From: Streptomyces liliiviolaceus
GTDB taxonomy: Bacteria; Actinomycetota; Actinomycetes; Streptomycetales; Streptomycetaceae
Length of the DNA: 64,000 nucleotides
Reading direction: 5' to 3'
NCBI RefSeq assembly: GCF_018070025.1
Contig: NZ_JAGPYQ010000001.1
Location: forward strand, 1-64,000
Part shown: positions 36,077 to 45,057 of the stretch, one piece after another
Position numbering within the stretch: the stretch's first letter is position 1
Layout of the letters: every line of letters starts with the position of its first letter
The notes under the pieces: generated by a model
The model's input: only the letters and a program-made list of their open reading frames with translations
What the model was told of the DNA's origin: nothing
The model's database searches: none
Made by a program: the position numbers and the translations under genes

Positions 36077-36490
36077 TCACCCGTCCCCCTCCTGGCGGTT
36101 GGATGCCGGAAGCTGTCGGGTGTGACCCTCCGCGCGATCACCGCCGTCCCATCTGGCCTGTTTCATGTCGATACGCGGAAGGTGACCCTCGGAGGATCTG
36201 CTCGCGCCCTTCAGGGGCGTACCTTCGGCCCGGTACTGCTCCAGCGCCCGCAGTTCGTGGCCGGGGAGCAGCGTCCCGTCCGCGCGGACGACCCGCCACC
36301 ACGGAACGGCTCCTCCGTAGAGGGCCATCACCCGTCCGACCTGTCGCGGACCGCCCTCCTCCAGCCATTCCGCGACATCTCCGTACGTCATGACGCGCCC
36401 GGGCGGGATCTGCTCAGCCACGTCGAGGACCCGCTCCGCGTACTCCGGCAAGGCGTCCGCCGGGAGGCTCTGCTCGCTCATCCGGTCCAT
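36077..36490 (-). CDS. Alkyltransferase-like (ATL) DNA-binding protein
   Basis: A 137-aa protein of the MGMT C-terminal fold. It has PPGRVMTYGDVAEWL (29-43), GGPRQVGRVM with the DNA-flipping Arg, and the active-site loop VPWWRVVRADG (62-72). The alkyl-acceptor Cys of PCHRV is replaced by Trp64 and the following His by Trp65. It therefore cannot transfer alkyl groups and should act as an ATL that marks alkylguanine for nucleotide excision repair. The homologue is Rv3204. ATG 36490 has a GGAGGGG about 9 nt upstream; ATG 36481 is an alternative. It sits beside adnAB. Confidence 0.87.
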   Translation of the reverse strand: MDRMSEQSLPADALPEYAERVLDVAEQIPPGRVMTYGDVAEWLEEGGPRQVGRVMALYGGAVPWWRVVRADGTLLPGHELRALEQYRAEGTPLKGASRSSEGHLPRIDMKQARWDGGDRAEGHTRQLPASNRQEGDG

Positions 36491-36666
36491 CCTGCACCAC
36501 CCCTCCGACAACGTGACGCGGCGGCGACGGTACGTATCCCTCGCCCCGGAACAGCGCTTCGGGCAGACTGTGCGCCCCCGCATTGCACCCTGATGCCCCC
36601 CTGTGTCGGCGGGGCATGCCACCATCGTGCGGGCGGTTACTGGTGATACGAGACCAAGAAGAGACG

Positions 36667-39540
36667 ATGAAACAGCAGGGTGTGCACCCCGAAGACGCGG
36701 AGGGCACCTCTGAGGTTTCGTCGCGCCCGGATTCCGGCGACGATACGGACGAGAGCCTTCCGGAGAAGGCAGAGGCGTCCGTGACACCGGTGACGGACGC
36801 CACGCCCGAGACGGGTGTGGCGTCCAAGACGAGTGTGACGGGCGTGACGTCCGGGAATCCGGACACGTCCCGGAAGAAGGACATGCGCAAGGAGAGCGGA
36901 GCCGCGGAGACCGACGGCGTGGCCTGCGACGACGCCCCGGCCGAGGCGGTCGAGGGCGACGAACCGCTGCTCCCCGCGCGCGTGCACCGTCCCTCCGACC
37001 TGATGCGCCTGCTGGTGGGCGTTCTCGCGATCGTCGTACTGCTGTCGATCGCCGCTTTCGCGCACGGCACGACGTCGGGGCTGGCGCAGGACATCAACAA
37101 GGGCACCGACGAGGCGCCCGACCTGCTGATCAAGATCGCCGGGCTCGCGTCGAGCATCGCGATCCTCCTGGTGCCGGTCGCCTTCGCCATCGAGCGGCTG
37201 ATCAAGCGGGACGGCCTGCGGATCGCCGACGGCGTGCTGGCCGCGGTCCTCGCCCACGGTGTGACGCTCGCCACCGATCTGTGGGTCGCCAAAGGCGCTC
37301 CGGACTCGATCCAGAAAGCGCTCACACAGCCCTCCCCCGGAGACATCCACGCCCTGACCGACCCGGTGCACGGTTACCTCGCGCCGGTCATCGCCTACAT
37401 GACGGCCGTCGGCATGTCGCGACGGCCGCGCTGGCGTGCGGTCCTGTGGGTCGTGCTGATGCTCGACGCCTTCTCCATGCTGGTCACCGGCTACACGACC
37501 CCCTTCTCGATCGTCCTCACGGTGCTGATCGGCTGGAGCGTCGCCTACGGGACGCTGTACGCGGTCGGCTCACCGAACGTCCGGCCCACGGGCCGGACCC
37601 TGATGGCCGGCCTGCGGCACGTCGGCTTCCACCCGGTGAGCGCCGCGCGCGACGAGACCCCGGAGGCCGCGGACGGCGACCGCGGCCGCCGGTACTTCGT
37701 GACACTCCAGGACGGCGCCCCGCTGGACGTCACGGTGGTGGACCGGGAACAGCAGGCACAGGGCTTCTTCTACCGCGTGTGGCGCCGGCTGACCCTGCGG
37801 GGCATCACCACGCGCCGCAGCCTCCAGTCGCTGCGCCAGGCCCTGGAACAAGAGGCGCTCCTCGCGTACGCGGCCATCGCGGCCGGGGCCAACGCGCCGA
37901 AGCTGATCGCGACCTCCGAGCTGGGTCCGGACGCCGTGATGCTGGTCTACGAGCACATCGGCGGGCGCACCCTCGACGCGCTGACGGACGAGGAGATCAC
38001 CGACGACCTGCTGCGCGAGACCTGGCACCAGGTGCAGGCGCTGCAGTCGCGGCGCATCGCCCACCGCAGGCTGGCCGGTGACGCCGTTCTGGTGGATCGT
38101 TCCGGCACGGTGATCCTCACGGACCTGCGCAACGGCGAGATCGCCGCCGGTGAGCTGATGCTGCGCATGGACGTCGCCCAGCTGGTGACCACGCTGGGCC
38201 TGCGCGTCGGCGCTGAACGCGCGGTGGCCTCGGCCGTCGGTGTGCTCGGCCCGGACGCGGTCGCCGACTGCCTGCCCATGCTGCAGCCCATCGCGCTCAC
38301 CCGCTCCCACCGCGCCACCTTGCGCAAACTGGCCCGGGAGCGTTCGGAGCGCGAGCGCGAGGCGGTCCTGGAGGCCTCCCGGCAGGCCAAACTGGCCCGC
38401 GCCGAGGAGCACGAGGCCACGCCCGAGGAGACCAGGCCCGTCCTGGAGAAGCCCGACAAGAAAACCGTACGGGCCGAGCAGCGGGCCGAGAAGCGGGCGA
38501 TCGACGAGGCGCTGGACGAGGCCCGCGAGGAGGATCTGCTCACCCAGATCCGGCATCAGGTGCTGCTGATCAGGCCGCAGGCTCCGGTCGAGCCGGCCCG
38601 TCTTGAGCGCATCCGTCCGCGCACGCTGATCAGTTTCATCGCGGGCGCGTTCGGCGCGTACTTCCTGCTGACGCAGCTCACGCACATCGAGTTCGGCACG
38701 CTCTTCGAAAGCGCCCAGTGGGGCTGGGTCGCCGCGGCGGCGCTCTTCTCGATGCTGAGCTACTTCGCCGCGGCCATGAGCCTGCTGGGCTTCGTGCCCG
38801 AGCGGGTGCCGTTCATGCGGGCTGTTGCGGCGCAGGTCGCCGGGTCCTTCGTGAAGATCGTGGCGCCCGCGGCGGTGGGCGGTGTCGCGCTCAACACGCG
38901 GTTCCTCCAGCGTGCGGGGGTACGGCCGGGGCTCGCGGTGGCGAGCGTCGGCGCGTCGCAGCTGTTCGGGCTCGGCTGTCACATCCTGATGCTGCTGTCG
39001 TTCGGCTATCTGACCGGTACCGAGAAGACGCCCTCCTTGTCGCCGTCCCGGACGGTCATCGCGGGTCTGCTGACCGTCGCGGTCCTCGTCCTCGTCGTGA
39101 CCTCGGTGCCGTTCCTGCGGAAATTCGTGGTCACGCGCGTGCGGTCACTTTTCGCGGGTGTCATTCCCCGCATGCTGGACGTCCTCCAGCGGCCGCAGAA
39201 GCTGATCACCGGCATCGGCGGCATGCTTCTGCTGACGGCCTGCTTCGTGATGTGCCTCGACGCGTCGATCCGGGCGTTCGGCAGCGAGGACATGCCCGCG
39301 ATCAGCATCGCCAGCGTGGCCGTCGTCTTCCTCGCCGGGAACGCGCTCGGTTCCGCGGCGCCCACCCCGGGCGGGGTGGGCGCGGTCGAGGCCACCCTGA
39401 CGGTCGGTCTGATCGCCGTCGGGCTCCCCAAGGAGGTCGCGGCGCCCGCCGTGCTCCTGTACCGCCTGCTCACGCTGTGGCTGCCCGTGCTGCCGGGGTG
39501 GCTGTTCTTCAACCACCTGACACGCAAGGGCGCGCTCTAG
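36667..39540 (+). CDS. Pseudokinase-flippase membrane protein (LPG-synthase TM / UPF0104 type)
   Basis: A 957-aa multidomain membrane protein. Residues 1-110 are disordered and Thr/Asp-rich. About 115-310 holds 6-7 membrane helices, and about 330-560 is a kinase-like fold. In the latter the catalytic HGD/HRD loop reads IAHRRLAGDAVLVD and the metal-binding segment ILTDLRNGE. A charged coiled coil (about 570-640) is followed by 7-8 further helices of the lysylphosphatidylglycerol flippase/UPF0104 type, with a conserved APTPGGVGAVE motif. No synthetase domain is present. ATG 36667 follows AAGAAGAG. The stop codon lies inside a CTAG flank of a palindromic element. It may move a lipid-linked substrate. 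Confidence 0.82.
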   Translation: MKQQGVHPEDAEGTSEVSSRPDSGDDTDESLPEKAEASVTPVTDATPETGVASKTSVTGVTSGNPDTSRKKDMRKESGAAETDGVACDDAPAEAVEGDEPLLPARVHRPSDLMRLLVGVLAIVVLLSIAAFAHGTTSGLAQDINKGTDEAPDLLIKIAGLASSIAILLVPVAFAIERLIKRDGLRIADGVLAAVLAHGVTLATDLWVAKGAPDSIQKALTQPSPGDIHALTDPVHGYLAPVIAYMTAVGMSRRPRWRAVLWVVLMLDAFSMLVTGYTTPFSIVLTVLIGWSVAYGTLYAVGSPNVRPTGRTLMAGLRHVGFHPVSAARDETPEAADGDRGRRYFVTLQDGAPLDVTVVDREQQAQGFFYRVWRRLTLRGITTRRSLQSLRQALEQEALLAYAAIAAGANAPKLIATSELGPDAVMLVYEHIGGRTLDALTDEEITDDLLRETWHQVQALQSRRIAHRRLAGDAVLVDRSGTVILTDLRNGEIAAGELMLRMDVAQLVTTLGLRVGAERAVASAVGVLGPDAVADCLPMLQPIALTRSHRATLRKLARERSEREREAVLEASRQAKLARAEEHEATPEETRPVLEKPDKKTVRAEQRAEKRAIDEALDEAREEDLLTQIRHQVLLIRPQAPVEPARLERIRPRTLISFIAGAFGAYFLLTQLTHIEFGTLFESAQWGWVAAAALFSMLSYFAAAMSLLGFVPERVPFMRAVAAQVAGSFVKIVAPAAVGGVALNTRFLQRAGVRPGLAVASVGASQLFGLGCHILMLLSFGYLTGTEKTPSLSPSRTVIAGLLTVAVLVLVVTSVPFLRKFVVTRVRSLFAGVIPRMLDVLQRPQKLITGIGGMLLLTACFVMCLDASIRAFGSEDMPAISIASVAVVFLAGNALGSAAPTPGGVGAVEATLTVGLIAVGLPKEVAAPAVLLYRLLTLWLPVLPGWLFFNHLTRKGAL

Positions 39541-39596
39541 GCCCTGTCGTCAAATTCCCGCCTGCCGGGCGGACGTCGGGAATTTGACGACAGGAC
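39541..39596. mobile_element. 56-bp palindromic MITE-like element with CTAG flanks
   Basis: Left end GCCCTGTCGTCAAATTCCCG (39541-39560) and right end (39577-39596) are inverted repeats of 20 bp with one mismatch, around a 16-bp centre. Direct CTAG copies flank it (39537-39540 and 39597-39600), like a 4-bp target duplication. The left CTAG includes the stop codon of the preceding gene. The stem could also act as a terminator. Confidence 0.65.
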
Positions 39597-39736
39597 CTAG
39601 GGGGTCTCCGGGACCCGTCCGGCGCTCCCCCGGGCCGCCCGACGGGCGACGACGGTCCGCAAGGGCGGACGCGGGTTCCTCACCCGCACGGCCCGCGCCC
39701 CGAGCGGCCGGTCCTGTACGACCTCAGGATGGGTCT

Positions 39737-41287
39737 ATGCCGAACCCTTCCCCGCCGCGTGCCGCCGCCCTGACCGCCACCGCCCTTCTGCTGCTGGCGG
39801 CCCTCGCCGGATGCGGCGACGACGGCGGCTCCGCGGACGAGGACCTGTCGGCGCAGAAGCTCAGCTGGAAGGACTGTCCCGAACCGTCCGAGTCCGAGGG
39901 CGGCGGGGACGCCCCCTCGCCGCTGCCGGACGGCGGCACCTGGCAGTGCGCGACCCTGAAGGCGCCGCTGGACTGGGACAAGCCCAAGGGGGACACCATC
40001 GGTCTCGCGCTGATCCGCGCGCGGACGAGCGGCGCCGAGGACCGGCGCATCGGTTCACTGCTCTTCAACTTCGGCGGACCGGGCGGCTCGGGCGTCACCA
40101 CGCTCCCCGCGTTCGGCAAGGACTACGACGAGCTGCGTACCCGCTACGACCTGGTCAGTTTCGACCCGCGCGGTGTCGGCCGCAGCGCCGGTGTGAAGTG
40201 CGAGGACAGCGAACAGCTCGACGAGTACTTCCAGCAGGACGCCACCCCGGACGACGAAGCCGAGCAGCGGACTCTGCTGAACAGCACGAAGAACTTCAAC
40301 AAGGCCTGCGAGAAGAACTCCGGGAAGCTCCTCCCCCACGTACGCACCACCGACGCGGCCCGCGACATGGACCTGATGCGCCAGGTCCTCGGCGACGACG
40401 AGCTGCACTACTTCGGCATCTCGTACGGCACCGAACTGGGCGGCGTGTACGCGCACCTGTTCCCCGAGAAGGTCGGGCGGGCCGTCTTCGACGCGGTCGT
40501 GGACCCGACGCAGAACTCCGAACAGGGGTCCCTCGGACAGGCCAAGGGCTTCCAGCTGGCGCTCGACAACTTCGCCGAGGACTGCGCCTCCAAGGCCGAG
40601 GAGTGCCCCCTCGGCGACAGCGCGCAGGACGTCAAGGACCGGATCGCCACACTGCTCAAGGAACTCGACGGCAAACCGATCCCGGGCATCTTCCCTCGTC
40701 AGCTCACCCAGACCGCCGCCACGAGCGGCATCGCGCAGTCCCTGTACTCCAAGGAGTTCTGGGAGTACCTCACCGAAGGACTCCAGCAGGCGTACGACGG
40801 TGACGGCAAGGTTCTGATGCTGCTGTCCGACTCGATGAACGGACGCAACCAGGACGGCGAGTACAGCAACATCAGCGCCGCCAACGTCTCCATCAACTGC
40901 GCGGACGACAAACCGCGTTACACCGCCGCCGACGTGACGGCGAAGCTCCCGGAGTTCCGCAGGGCCTCGCCCGTCTTCGGCGACTATCTGGCGTGGGGCA
41001 TGGTCGGCTGCACCGACTGGGCGGTGGCGGGCGACGCCGACCACCCCGATGTGAACGCGCCCGGCTCCGCTCCGATCCTCGTGGTCGGAAACACCGGCGA
41101 CCCGGCGACCCCGTACGAGGGCGCCCGGAAGATGGTGGATGCACTGGGCAAGGGGGTCGGTGTGGAGCTGACGTACAAAGGCCAGGGGCACGGGGCGTAC
41201 GACAGCGGGAACAAGTGCGTGCGCGGCGCGGTGAACGGCTATCTGCTGAACGGGAAGGTCCCGCGGACCGGAACGGTCTGCTCCTGA
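39737..41287 (+). CDS. Secreted lipoprotein alpha/beta hydrolase (TAP-like), copy 1
   Basis: A 516-aa lipoprotein peptidase-like hydrolase. The signal peptide ends in lipobox LAGC (C26). The alpha/beta-hydrolase core follows, with oxyanion segment FNFGGPGGSG, nucleophile S229 in GISYGTELGG, and a C-terminal TAP-like domain ending with the catalytic His in GQGHGAYD. Streptomyces relatives (tripeptidyl aminopeptidase / SlpD-E type) remove peptides from the N termini of secreted proteins. ATG 39737 is used. It has a strong paralogue directly downstream, so a tandem duplication is evident. Confidence 0.9.
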   Translation: MPNPSPPRAAALTATALLLLAALAGCGDDGGSADEDLSAQKLSWKDCPEPSESEGGGDAPSPLPDGGTWQCATLKAPLDWDKPKGDTIGLALIRARTSGAEDRRIGSLLFNFGGPGGSGVTTLPAFGKDYDELRTRYDLVSFDPRGVGRSAGVKCEDSEQLDEYFQQDATPDDEAEQRTLLNSTKNFNKACEKNSGKLLPHVRTTDAARDMDLMRQVLGDDELHYFGISYGTELGGVYAHLFPEKVGRAVFDAVVDPTQNSEQGSLGQAKGFQLALDNFAEDCASKAEECPLGDSAQDVKDRIATLLKELDGKPIPGIFPRQLTQTAATSGIAQSLYSKEFWEYLTEGLQQAYDGDGKVLMLLSDSMNGRNQDGEYSNISAANVSINCADDKPRYTAADVTAKLPEFRRASPVFGDYLAWGMVGCTDWAVAGDADHPDVNAPGSAPILVVGNTGDPATPYEGARKMVDALGKGVGVELTYKGQGHGAYDSGNKCVRGAVNGYLLNGKVPRTGTVCS

Positions 41288-41413
41288 CGAACCTCGCAAA
41301 GCGGCAGGTCAGAGGGTTATCCACAGGGCTCCGCTGTGCTCGCGGAGATCTGCCTACTATGGCCTGACTGTCATCCGCGACATCGGCGGACGACGATGCG
41401 AGGGGGGAAGTTC

Positions 41414-42970
41414 ATGGCGCGTATCGCACGGTGGACGGCACTGGCCGCCGCCGCGTTGCTGGTGGCCGGCTGCAGCGGCTCGTCCGGGGACGACGGAGGG
41501 AACGACAAGAACGACGACGCGGGCAGGTCCCCGGGCGCGGCATCCTCCTCGGACACCGTGCCGGGGCTGCCCGCCTCGCTCACCTCGCAGAAGCTCGACT
41601 GGGACAAGTGCAAGGCCACCGAGACCGGCCCCGCGCCGGGCGGGGACTGGCGGTGTACGACGCTCAAGGTGCCGCTGGACTGGGCGAAGCCGGCGGGCGA
41701 GACCATCGGACTGGCCCTGATCCGCAGCGAGTCGAGCGGATCCTCGGACGACCGCATCGGCTCACTGCTGTTCAACTTCGGCGGCCCCGGCGGCTCGGGC
41801 GTCGACTATCTGCCGCCGTACGGGCCGACGTTCGCGAAGCTCCACGAGCGGTACGACCTGGTCAGCTGGGACCCGCGCGGTGTCGCGGCCAGTGAGGGCG
41901 TGCGCTGCCGCAGCGACAAAGAGGTCCAGGCGGCCGAAGCCGTCGACACCACCCCGGACACCTCCGCCGAGGAGACCGCGTTCCTCAAGGACGCCGCGGA
42001 CTTCGGCAAGGGCTGCCAGAAGTCCGCGGGCAAGCTCCTCGGACATGTCTCGACGACCGACACGGCCCGGGACATGGACCTGATGCGGCATGTCCTCGGC
42101 GACCGGAAGATGCACTACTTCGGCATCTCGTACGGCACCGAACTGGGCGGCGTGTACGCCCACTTGTTCCCCAAGAACGCGGGGCGGCTGGTCCTGGACG
42201 CGGTCGTCGACCCGAGCGCCGGGACGGTGGGCCACGCGGAGAACCAGACCAGGGGTTTCCAGCGCGCGCTGGAGGACTACCTCGAATCCACGGGCCGGGA
42301 CCCGAAGGAGGGCTCCCAGGAGATCGCGGCCCTGCTCAAGCGGATCGACTCGAAGCCGCTGGCGACCACGAGCGGCCGCGAGCTGACCCAGCAGCTCGCT
42401 CTCACCGGCATCATCTATCCGCTGTACAGCAAGTCGTCCTGGCCGGCTCTCACCAGCGCGCTCGCAGCGGCCGAGGACGGCGACGGAACGGAACTGCTCG
42501 CGCAGGCCGACGGCTACAACGACCGTGACGCCTCGGGCCACTACGGCACGACCACGCATTCCCAACGGGTCATATCGTGCTTGGACGACAAGGAGCGGCC
42601 GACGCCCGAGGAGGCGAAGAAGCGGCTCCCGGAGTTCAGGAAGATCTCGCCCGTGTTCGGGGACTCGATGGGCTGGGACACGGCCGGCTGGTGCCACGAC
42701 TGGCCGGTGGCCGGGCAGTACGAGACACCGGAGGTGAGCGCGCCCGGCGCGGACCCCGTCCTGGTGGTGGGCAACACCGGCGACCCGGCGACGCCGTACG
42801 AGGGTGCGCGCAAGATGGCGGACGAGCTGGGCAAGGGCGTCGGTGTGCAGCTGACCTGGAAGGGCGAGGGACACGGGGCCTACGGGAACGGGAGCGACTG
42901 CGTCGACAGCACGGTGGACGACTACCTGCTGGACGGATCGGTACCGGACGACGGCAAGGTCTGCTCCTAG
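41414..42970 (+). CDS. Secreted lipoprotein alpha/beta hydrolase (TAP-like), copy 2
   Basis: A 518-aa paralogue of the preceding gene: lipobox VAGC (C20), FNFGGPGGSG, nucleophile S239 in GISYGTELGG, and catalytic His in GEGHGAYG. The two share long identical stretches around the catalytic Ser and the NTGDPATPYEGARKM segment, but differ in the N-terminal linker and the insertion after the nucleophile. ATG 41414 is chosen because GAGGGGGGAAG sits 5-6 nt upstream; ATG 41396 would place that Shine-Dalgarno inside the gene. A 126-nt gap separates the copies. Ends before a hairpin terminator shared with moeZ. Confidence 0.9.
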   Translation: MARIARWTALAAAALLVAGCSGSSGDDGGNDKNDDAGRSPGAASSSDTVPGLPASLTSQKLDWDKCKATETGPAPGGDWRCTTLKVPLDWAKPAGETIGLALIRSESSGSSDDRIGSLLFNFGGPGGSGVDYLPPYGPTFAKLHERYDLVSWDPRGVAASEGVRCRSDKEVQAAEAVDTTPDTSAEETAFLKDAADFGKGCQKSAGKLLGHVSTTDTARDMDLMRHVLGDRKMHYFGISYGTELGGVYAHLFPKNAGRLVLDAVVDPSAGTVGHAENQTRGFQRALEDYLESTGRDPKEGSQEIAALLKRIDSKPLATTSGRELTQQLALTGIIYPLYSKSSWPALTSALAAAEDGDGTELLAQADGYNDRDASGHYGTTTHSQRVISCLDDKERPTPEEAKKRLPEFRKISPVFGDSMGWDTAGWCHDWPVAGQYETPEVSAPGADPVLVVGNTGDPATPYEGARKMADELGKGVGVQLTWKGEGHGAYGNGSDCVDSTVDDYLLDGSVPDDGKVCS

Positions 42971-43003
42971 CCGACCCGGCCACCCCTGCCCGGGCGACGG
43001 GAA

Positions 43004-43032
43004 GGGGCCCGGCACACACGGTGCCGAGCCCC
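43004..43032. terminator. Bidirectional terminator, hydrolase copy 2 / moeZ
   Basis: A 12-bp stem with one mismatch (43004-43015 with 43021-43032) and a 5-nt loop, located between convergent genes. Confidence 0.7.
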
Positions 43033-43065
43033 TCTCCGTACAGGGTCTGTCCCTGCGGGGTCCTG

Positions 43066-44244
43066 CTAGTAGATCGGCTTCTCCGGCTCGATCTGGTTGA
43101 CCCAGCCGATCACACCGCCGCCCACGTGCACGGCGTCGGAGAATCCGGCCGACTTGAGGACCGCGAGGACCTCCGCGCTGCGGACACCGGTCTTGCAGTG
43201 CAGGACGATCTTCTTGTCCTGCGGCAGGGTCGCCAGGGCGGTGCCCATGAGGAACTCGTTCTTCGGGATCAGCTTGGCGCCGGGGATCGAGACGATCTCG
43301 TACTCGTTGATCTCGCGGACGTCGATGATCTCGATGTTCTCGCCGTCGTCGATCCACTCCTTGAGCTGCTTGGGAGTGATCGTCGAGCCGGCGGCCGCCT
43401 CCTGGGCCTCTTCGGAGACGACGCCGCAGAAGGCCTCGTAGTCGATGAGCTCGGTGACGGTCGGGTTCTCGCCGCAGACCGCGCAGTTCGGGTCCTTGCG
43501 GACCTTGACCTGGCGGTACTGCATCTCCAGGGCGTCGTAGATCATCAGGCGGCCGAGGAGCGGCTCGCCGATGCCCGCGAGGAGCTTGATGGCCTCGTTG
43601 ACCTGGATGGAGCCGATGGACGCGCACAGCACGCCCAGGACACCGCCCTCGGCGCAGGAGGGGACCATGCCGGGGGGCGGGGGCTCCGGGTAGAGGCAGC
43701 GGTAGCATGGCCCGTGCTCGGACCAGAAGACGGAGGCCTGACCGTCGAAGCGGTAGATCGAGCCCCAGACGTACGGCTTGTTCAACAGCACGCACGCGTC
43801 GTTGACCAGGTAGCGGGTCGCGAAGTTGTCCGTGCCGTCGACGATCAGGTCGTACTGGCTGAAGATGTCCATCACGTTCTCGGCTTCGAGCCGCTCTTCG
43901 TGAAGGACCACGTTCACGTAGGGGTTGATGCCGAGCACGCTGTCGCGGGCCGACGCCGCCTTGGAGCGGCCGATGTCCGCCTGGCTGTGGATGATCTGGC
44001 GCTGCAGGTTCGACTCGTCGACCTCGTCGAACTCCACGATGCCGAGCGTGCCCACGCCCGCGGCGGCCAGGTACATCAGCGCCGGCGAGCCCAGGCCGCC
44101 GGCGCCCACACAGAGCACCTTGGCGTTCTTCAGCCGCTTCTGCCCGTCCATGCCCACGTCGGGGATGATCAGGTGGCGGGAGTACCTGCGGACCTCGTCT
44201 ACGGTGAGCTCAGCAGCTGGCTCGACCAGGGGTGGCAGCGACAC
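43066..44244 (-). CDS. moeZ: MoeZ: sulfur-carrier adenylyltransferase with rhodanese domain
   Basis: A 392-aa two-domain protein. The MoeB/ThiF E1 domain (1-250) has GAGGLGSPALMYLAAAGVG, DESNLQRQ and zinc cysteines CYRC and CAVC. The rhodanese domain (about 285-392) has the active Cys in LHCKTGVRS. It activates ubiquitin-like sulfur carriers (MoaD, CysO, ThiS type) as acyl-adenylates and thiocarboxylates. It is therefore the likely partner for MoaE at 11136-11597. ATG 44244 is the start. In M. tuberculosis the homologue (Rv3206c) is followed by the DUF3152 gene, but here about 11.7 kb of other genes intervene. Confidence 0.95.
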   Translation of the reverse strand: MSLPPLVEPAAELTVDEVRRYSRHLIIPDVGMDGQKRLKNAKVLCVGAGGLGSPALMYLAAAGVGTLGIVEFDEVDESNLQRQIIHSQADIGRSKAASARDSVLGINPYVNVVLHEERLEAENVMDIFSQYDLIVDGTDNFATRYLVNDACVLLNKPYVWGSIYRFDGQASVFWSEHGPCYRCLYPEPPPPGMVPSCAEGGVLGVLCASIGSIQVNEAIKLLAGIGEPLLGRLMIYDALEMQYRQVKVRKDPNCAVCGENPTVTELIDYEAFCGVVSEEAQEAAAGSTITPKQLKEWIDDGENIEIIDVREINEYEIVSIPGAKLIPKNEFLMGTALATLPQDKKIVLHCKTGVRSAEVLAVLKSAGFSDAVHVGGGVIGWVNQIEPEKPIY

Positions 44245-44307
44245 GGGGACTCCGTTGGTCGGTCAATCACTACGGTTGTTCTCCCCGTAACACTGCCACG
44301 CCCTTCT

Positions 44308-45057
44308 TCATTCCGAGACACCCGTTCCGATCCGCGAGACGAGTTCGTCCCAGTAGCCGGGCAGGCTCTCCCAGGGGCCGGCCGAACCTCCGCGGTCCGT
44401 GCGGTCCGTGAAGTAGATCGTCGAGGCTCCCTGCCAGCGGGCGATGCGCAGAGCCTCGTCGAGATGGCCTCGGGGCATGCCGTGGACGAAGTGGCAGAAG
44501 CGCTCCGGCGGGTATTCGGCGGTCCACTCCGCCACCTGCGACCAGCGGTAGTCGCTCCAGGGCCCGGAGAAGGTCACCAGCTGGTCGGCGGTCTCGGCGT
44601 AGCCGGGATACGGGTGGGTGCCGTGGCCGAGGACGATGTGGCCGTCGCCGAGGAGCGCCCGCAGGGTGTCGCTGGTGCGCCGGACCTCCGGGAGGGCTGT
44701 CCGCTCCGTGGGACAGCGGTCCAGGAGGAAGCCGTCGACCTGATACCAGTCGAGATAGCGGTGTGCCTCGGAGACGACTTCGCCGAAGGCGCGGGCGCCG
44801 TAGGTCACGTCCAGGTGGCCGAGTACGCGGACGCCCGCGTTGCGCAGGCGTCCGGCGGCCTCCAGGCAGTGGGGGTCGGGGCGGGCGCCGGGGCCGTCGG
44901 AGACGTTCAGGACGACCCAGTGCAAGGGGGTCCCGGGGCGGGTGAGGCCGCCCCATTCGACCGGGGCGACCAGCGGGTGCGCATAGCCGGGGACGCCGAA
45001 GCCGATCCTCAGGTCCGTGCTCGCGGTGCCCGTCGGCGTGCTGGTCAGATACGGCAT
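44308..45057 (-). CDS. Spherulin-4 / GH135-like glycosidase
   Basis: A 249-aa protein of the spherulin-4 family (TIM-barrel, GH135-like). GFGVPGYAHP, WVVLNVSDGPG, AGVRVLGHLDVTYGAR and WYQVDGFLLDRCPT match the family's strand motifs. Characterised fungal members (Sph3) cleave alpha-1,4-GalNAc/Gal polymers. The conserved Asp of the FLLD strand is kept, but the usual following acidic residue is Arg (LLDRC), so activity is uncertain. No signal peptide is seen, so it is cytoplasmic or exported otherwise. ATG 45057 overlaps the epimerase stop by 13 nt: last gene of the polysaccharide-type operon. Confidence 0.78.
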   Translation of the reverse strand: MPYLTSTPTGTASTDLRIGFGVPGYAHPLVAPVEWGGLTRPGTPLHWVVLNVSDGPGARPDPHCLEAAGRLRNAGVRVLGHLDVTYGARAFGEVVSEAHRYLDWYQVDGFLLDRCPTERTALPEVRRTSDTLRALLGDGHIVLGHGTHPYPGYAETADQLVTFSGPWSDYRWSQVAEWTAEYPPERFCHFVHGMPRGHLDEALRIARWQGASTIYFTDRTDRGGSAGPWESLPGYWDELVSRIGTGVSE

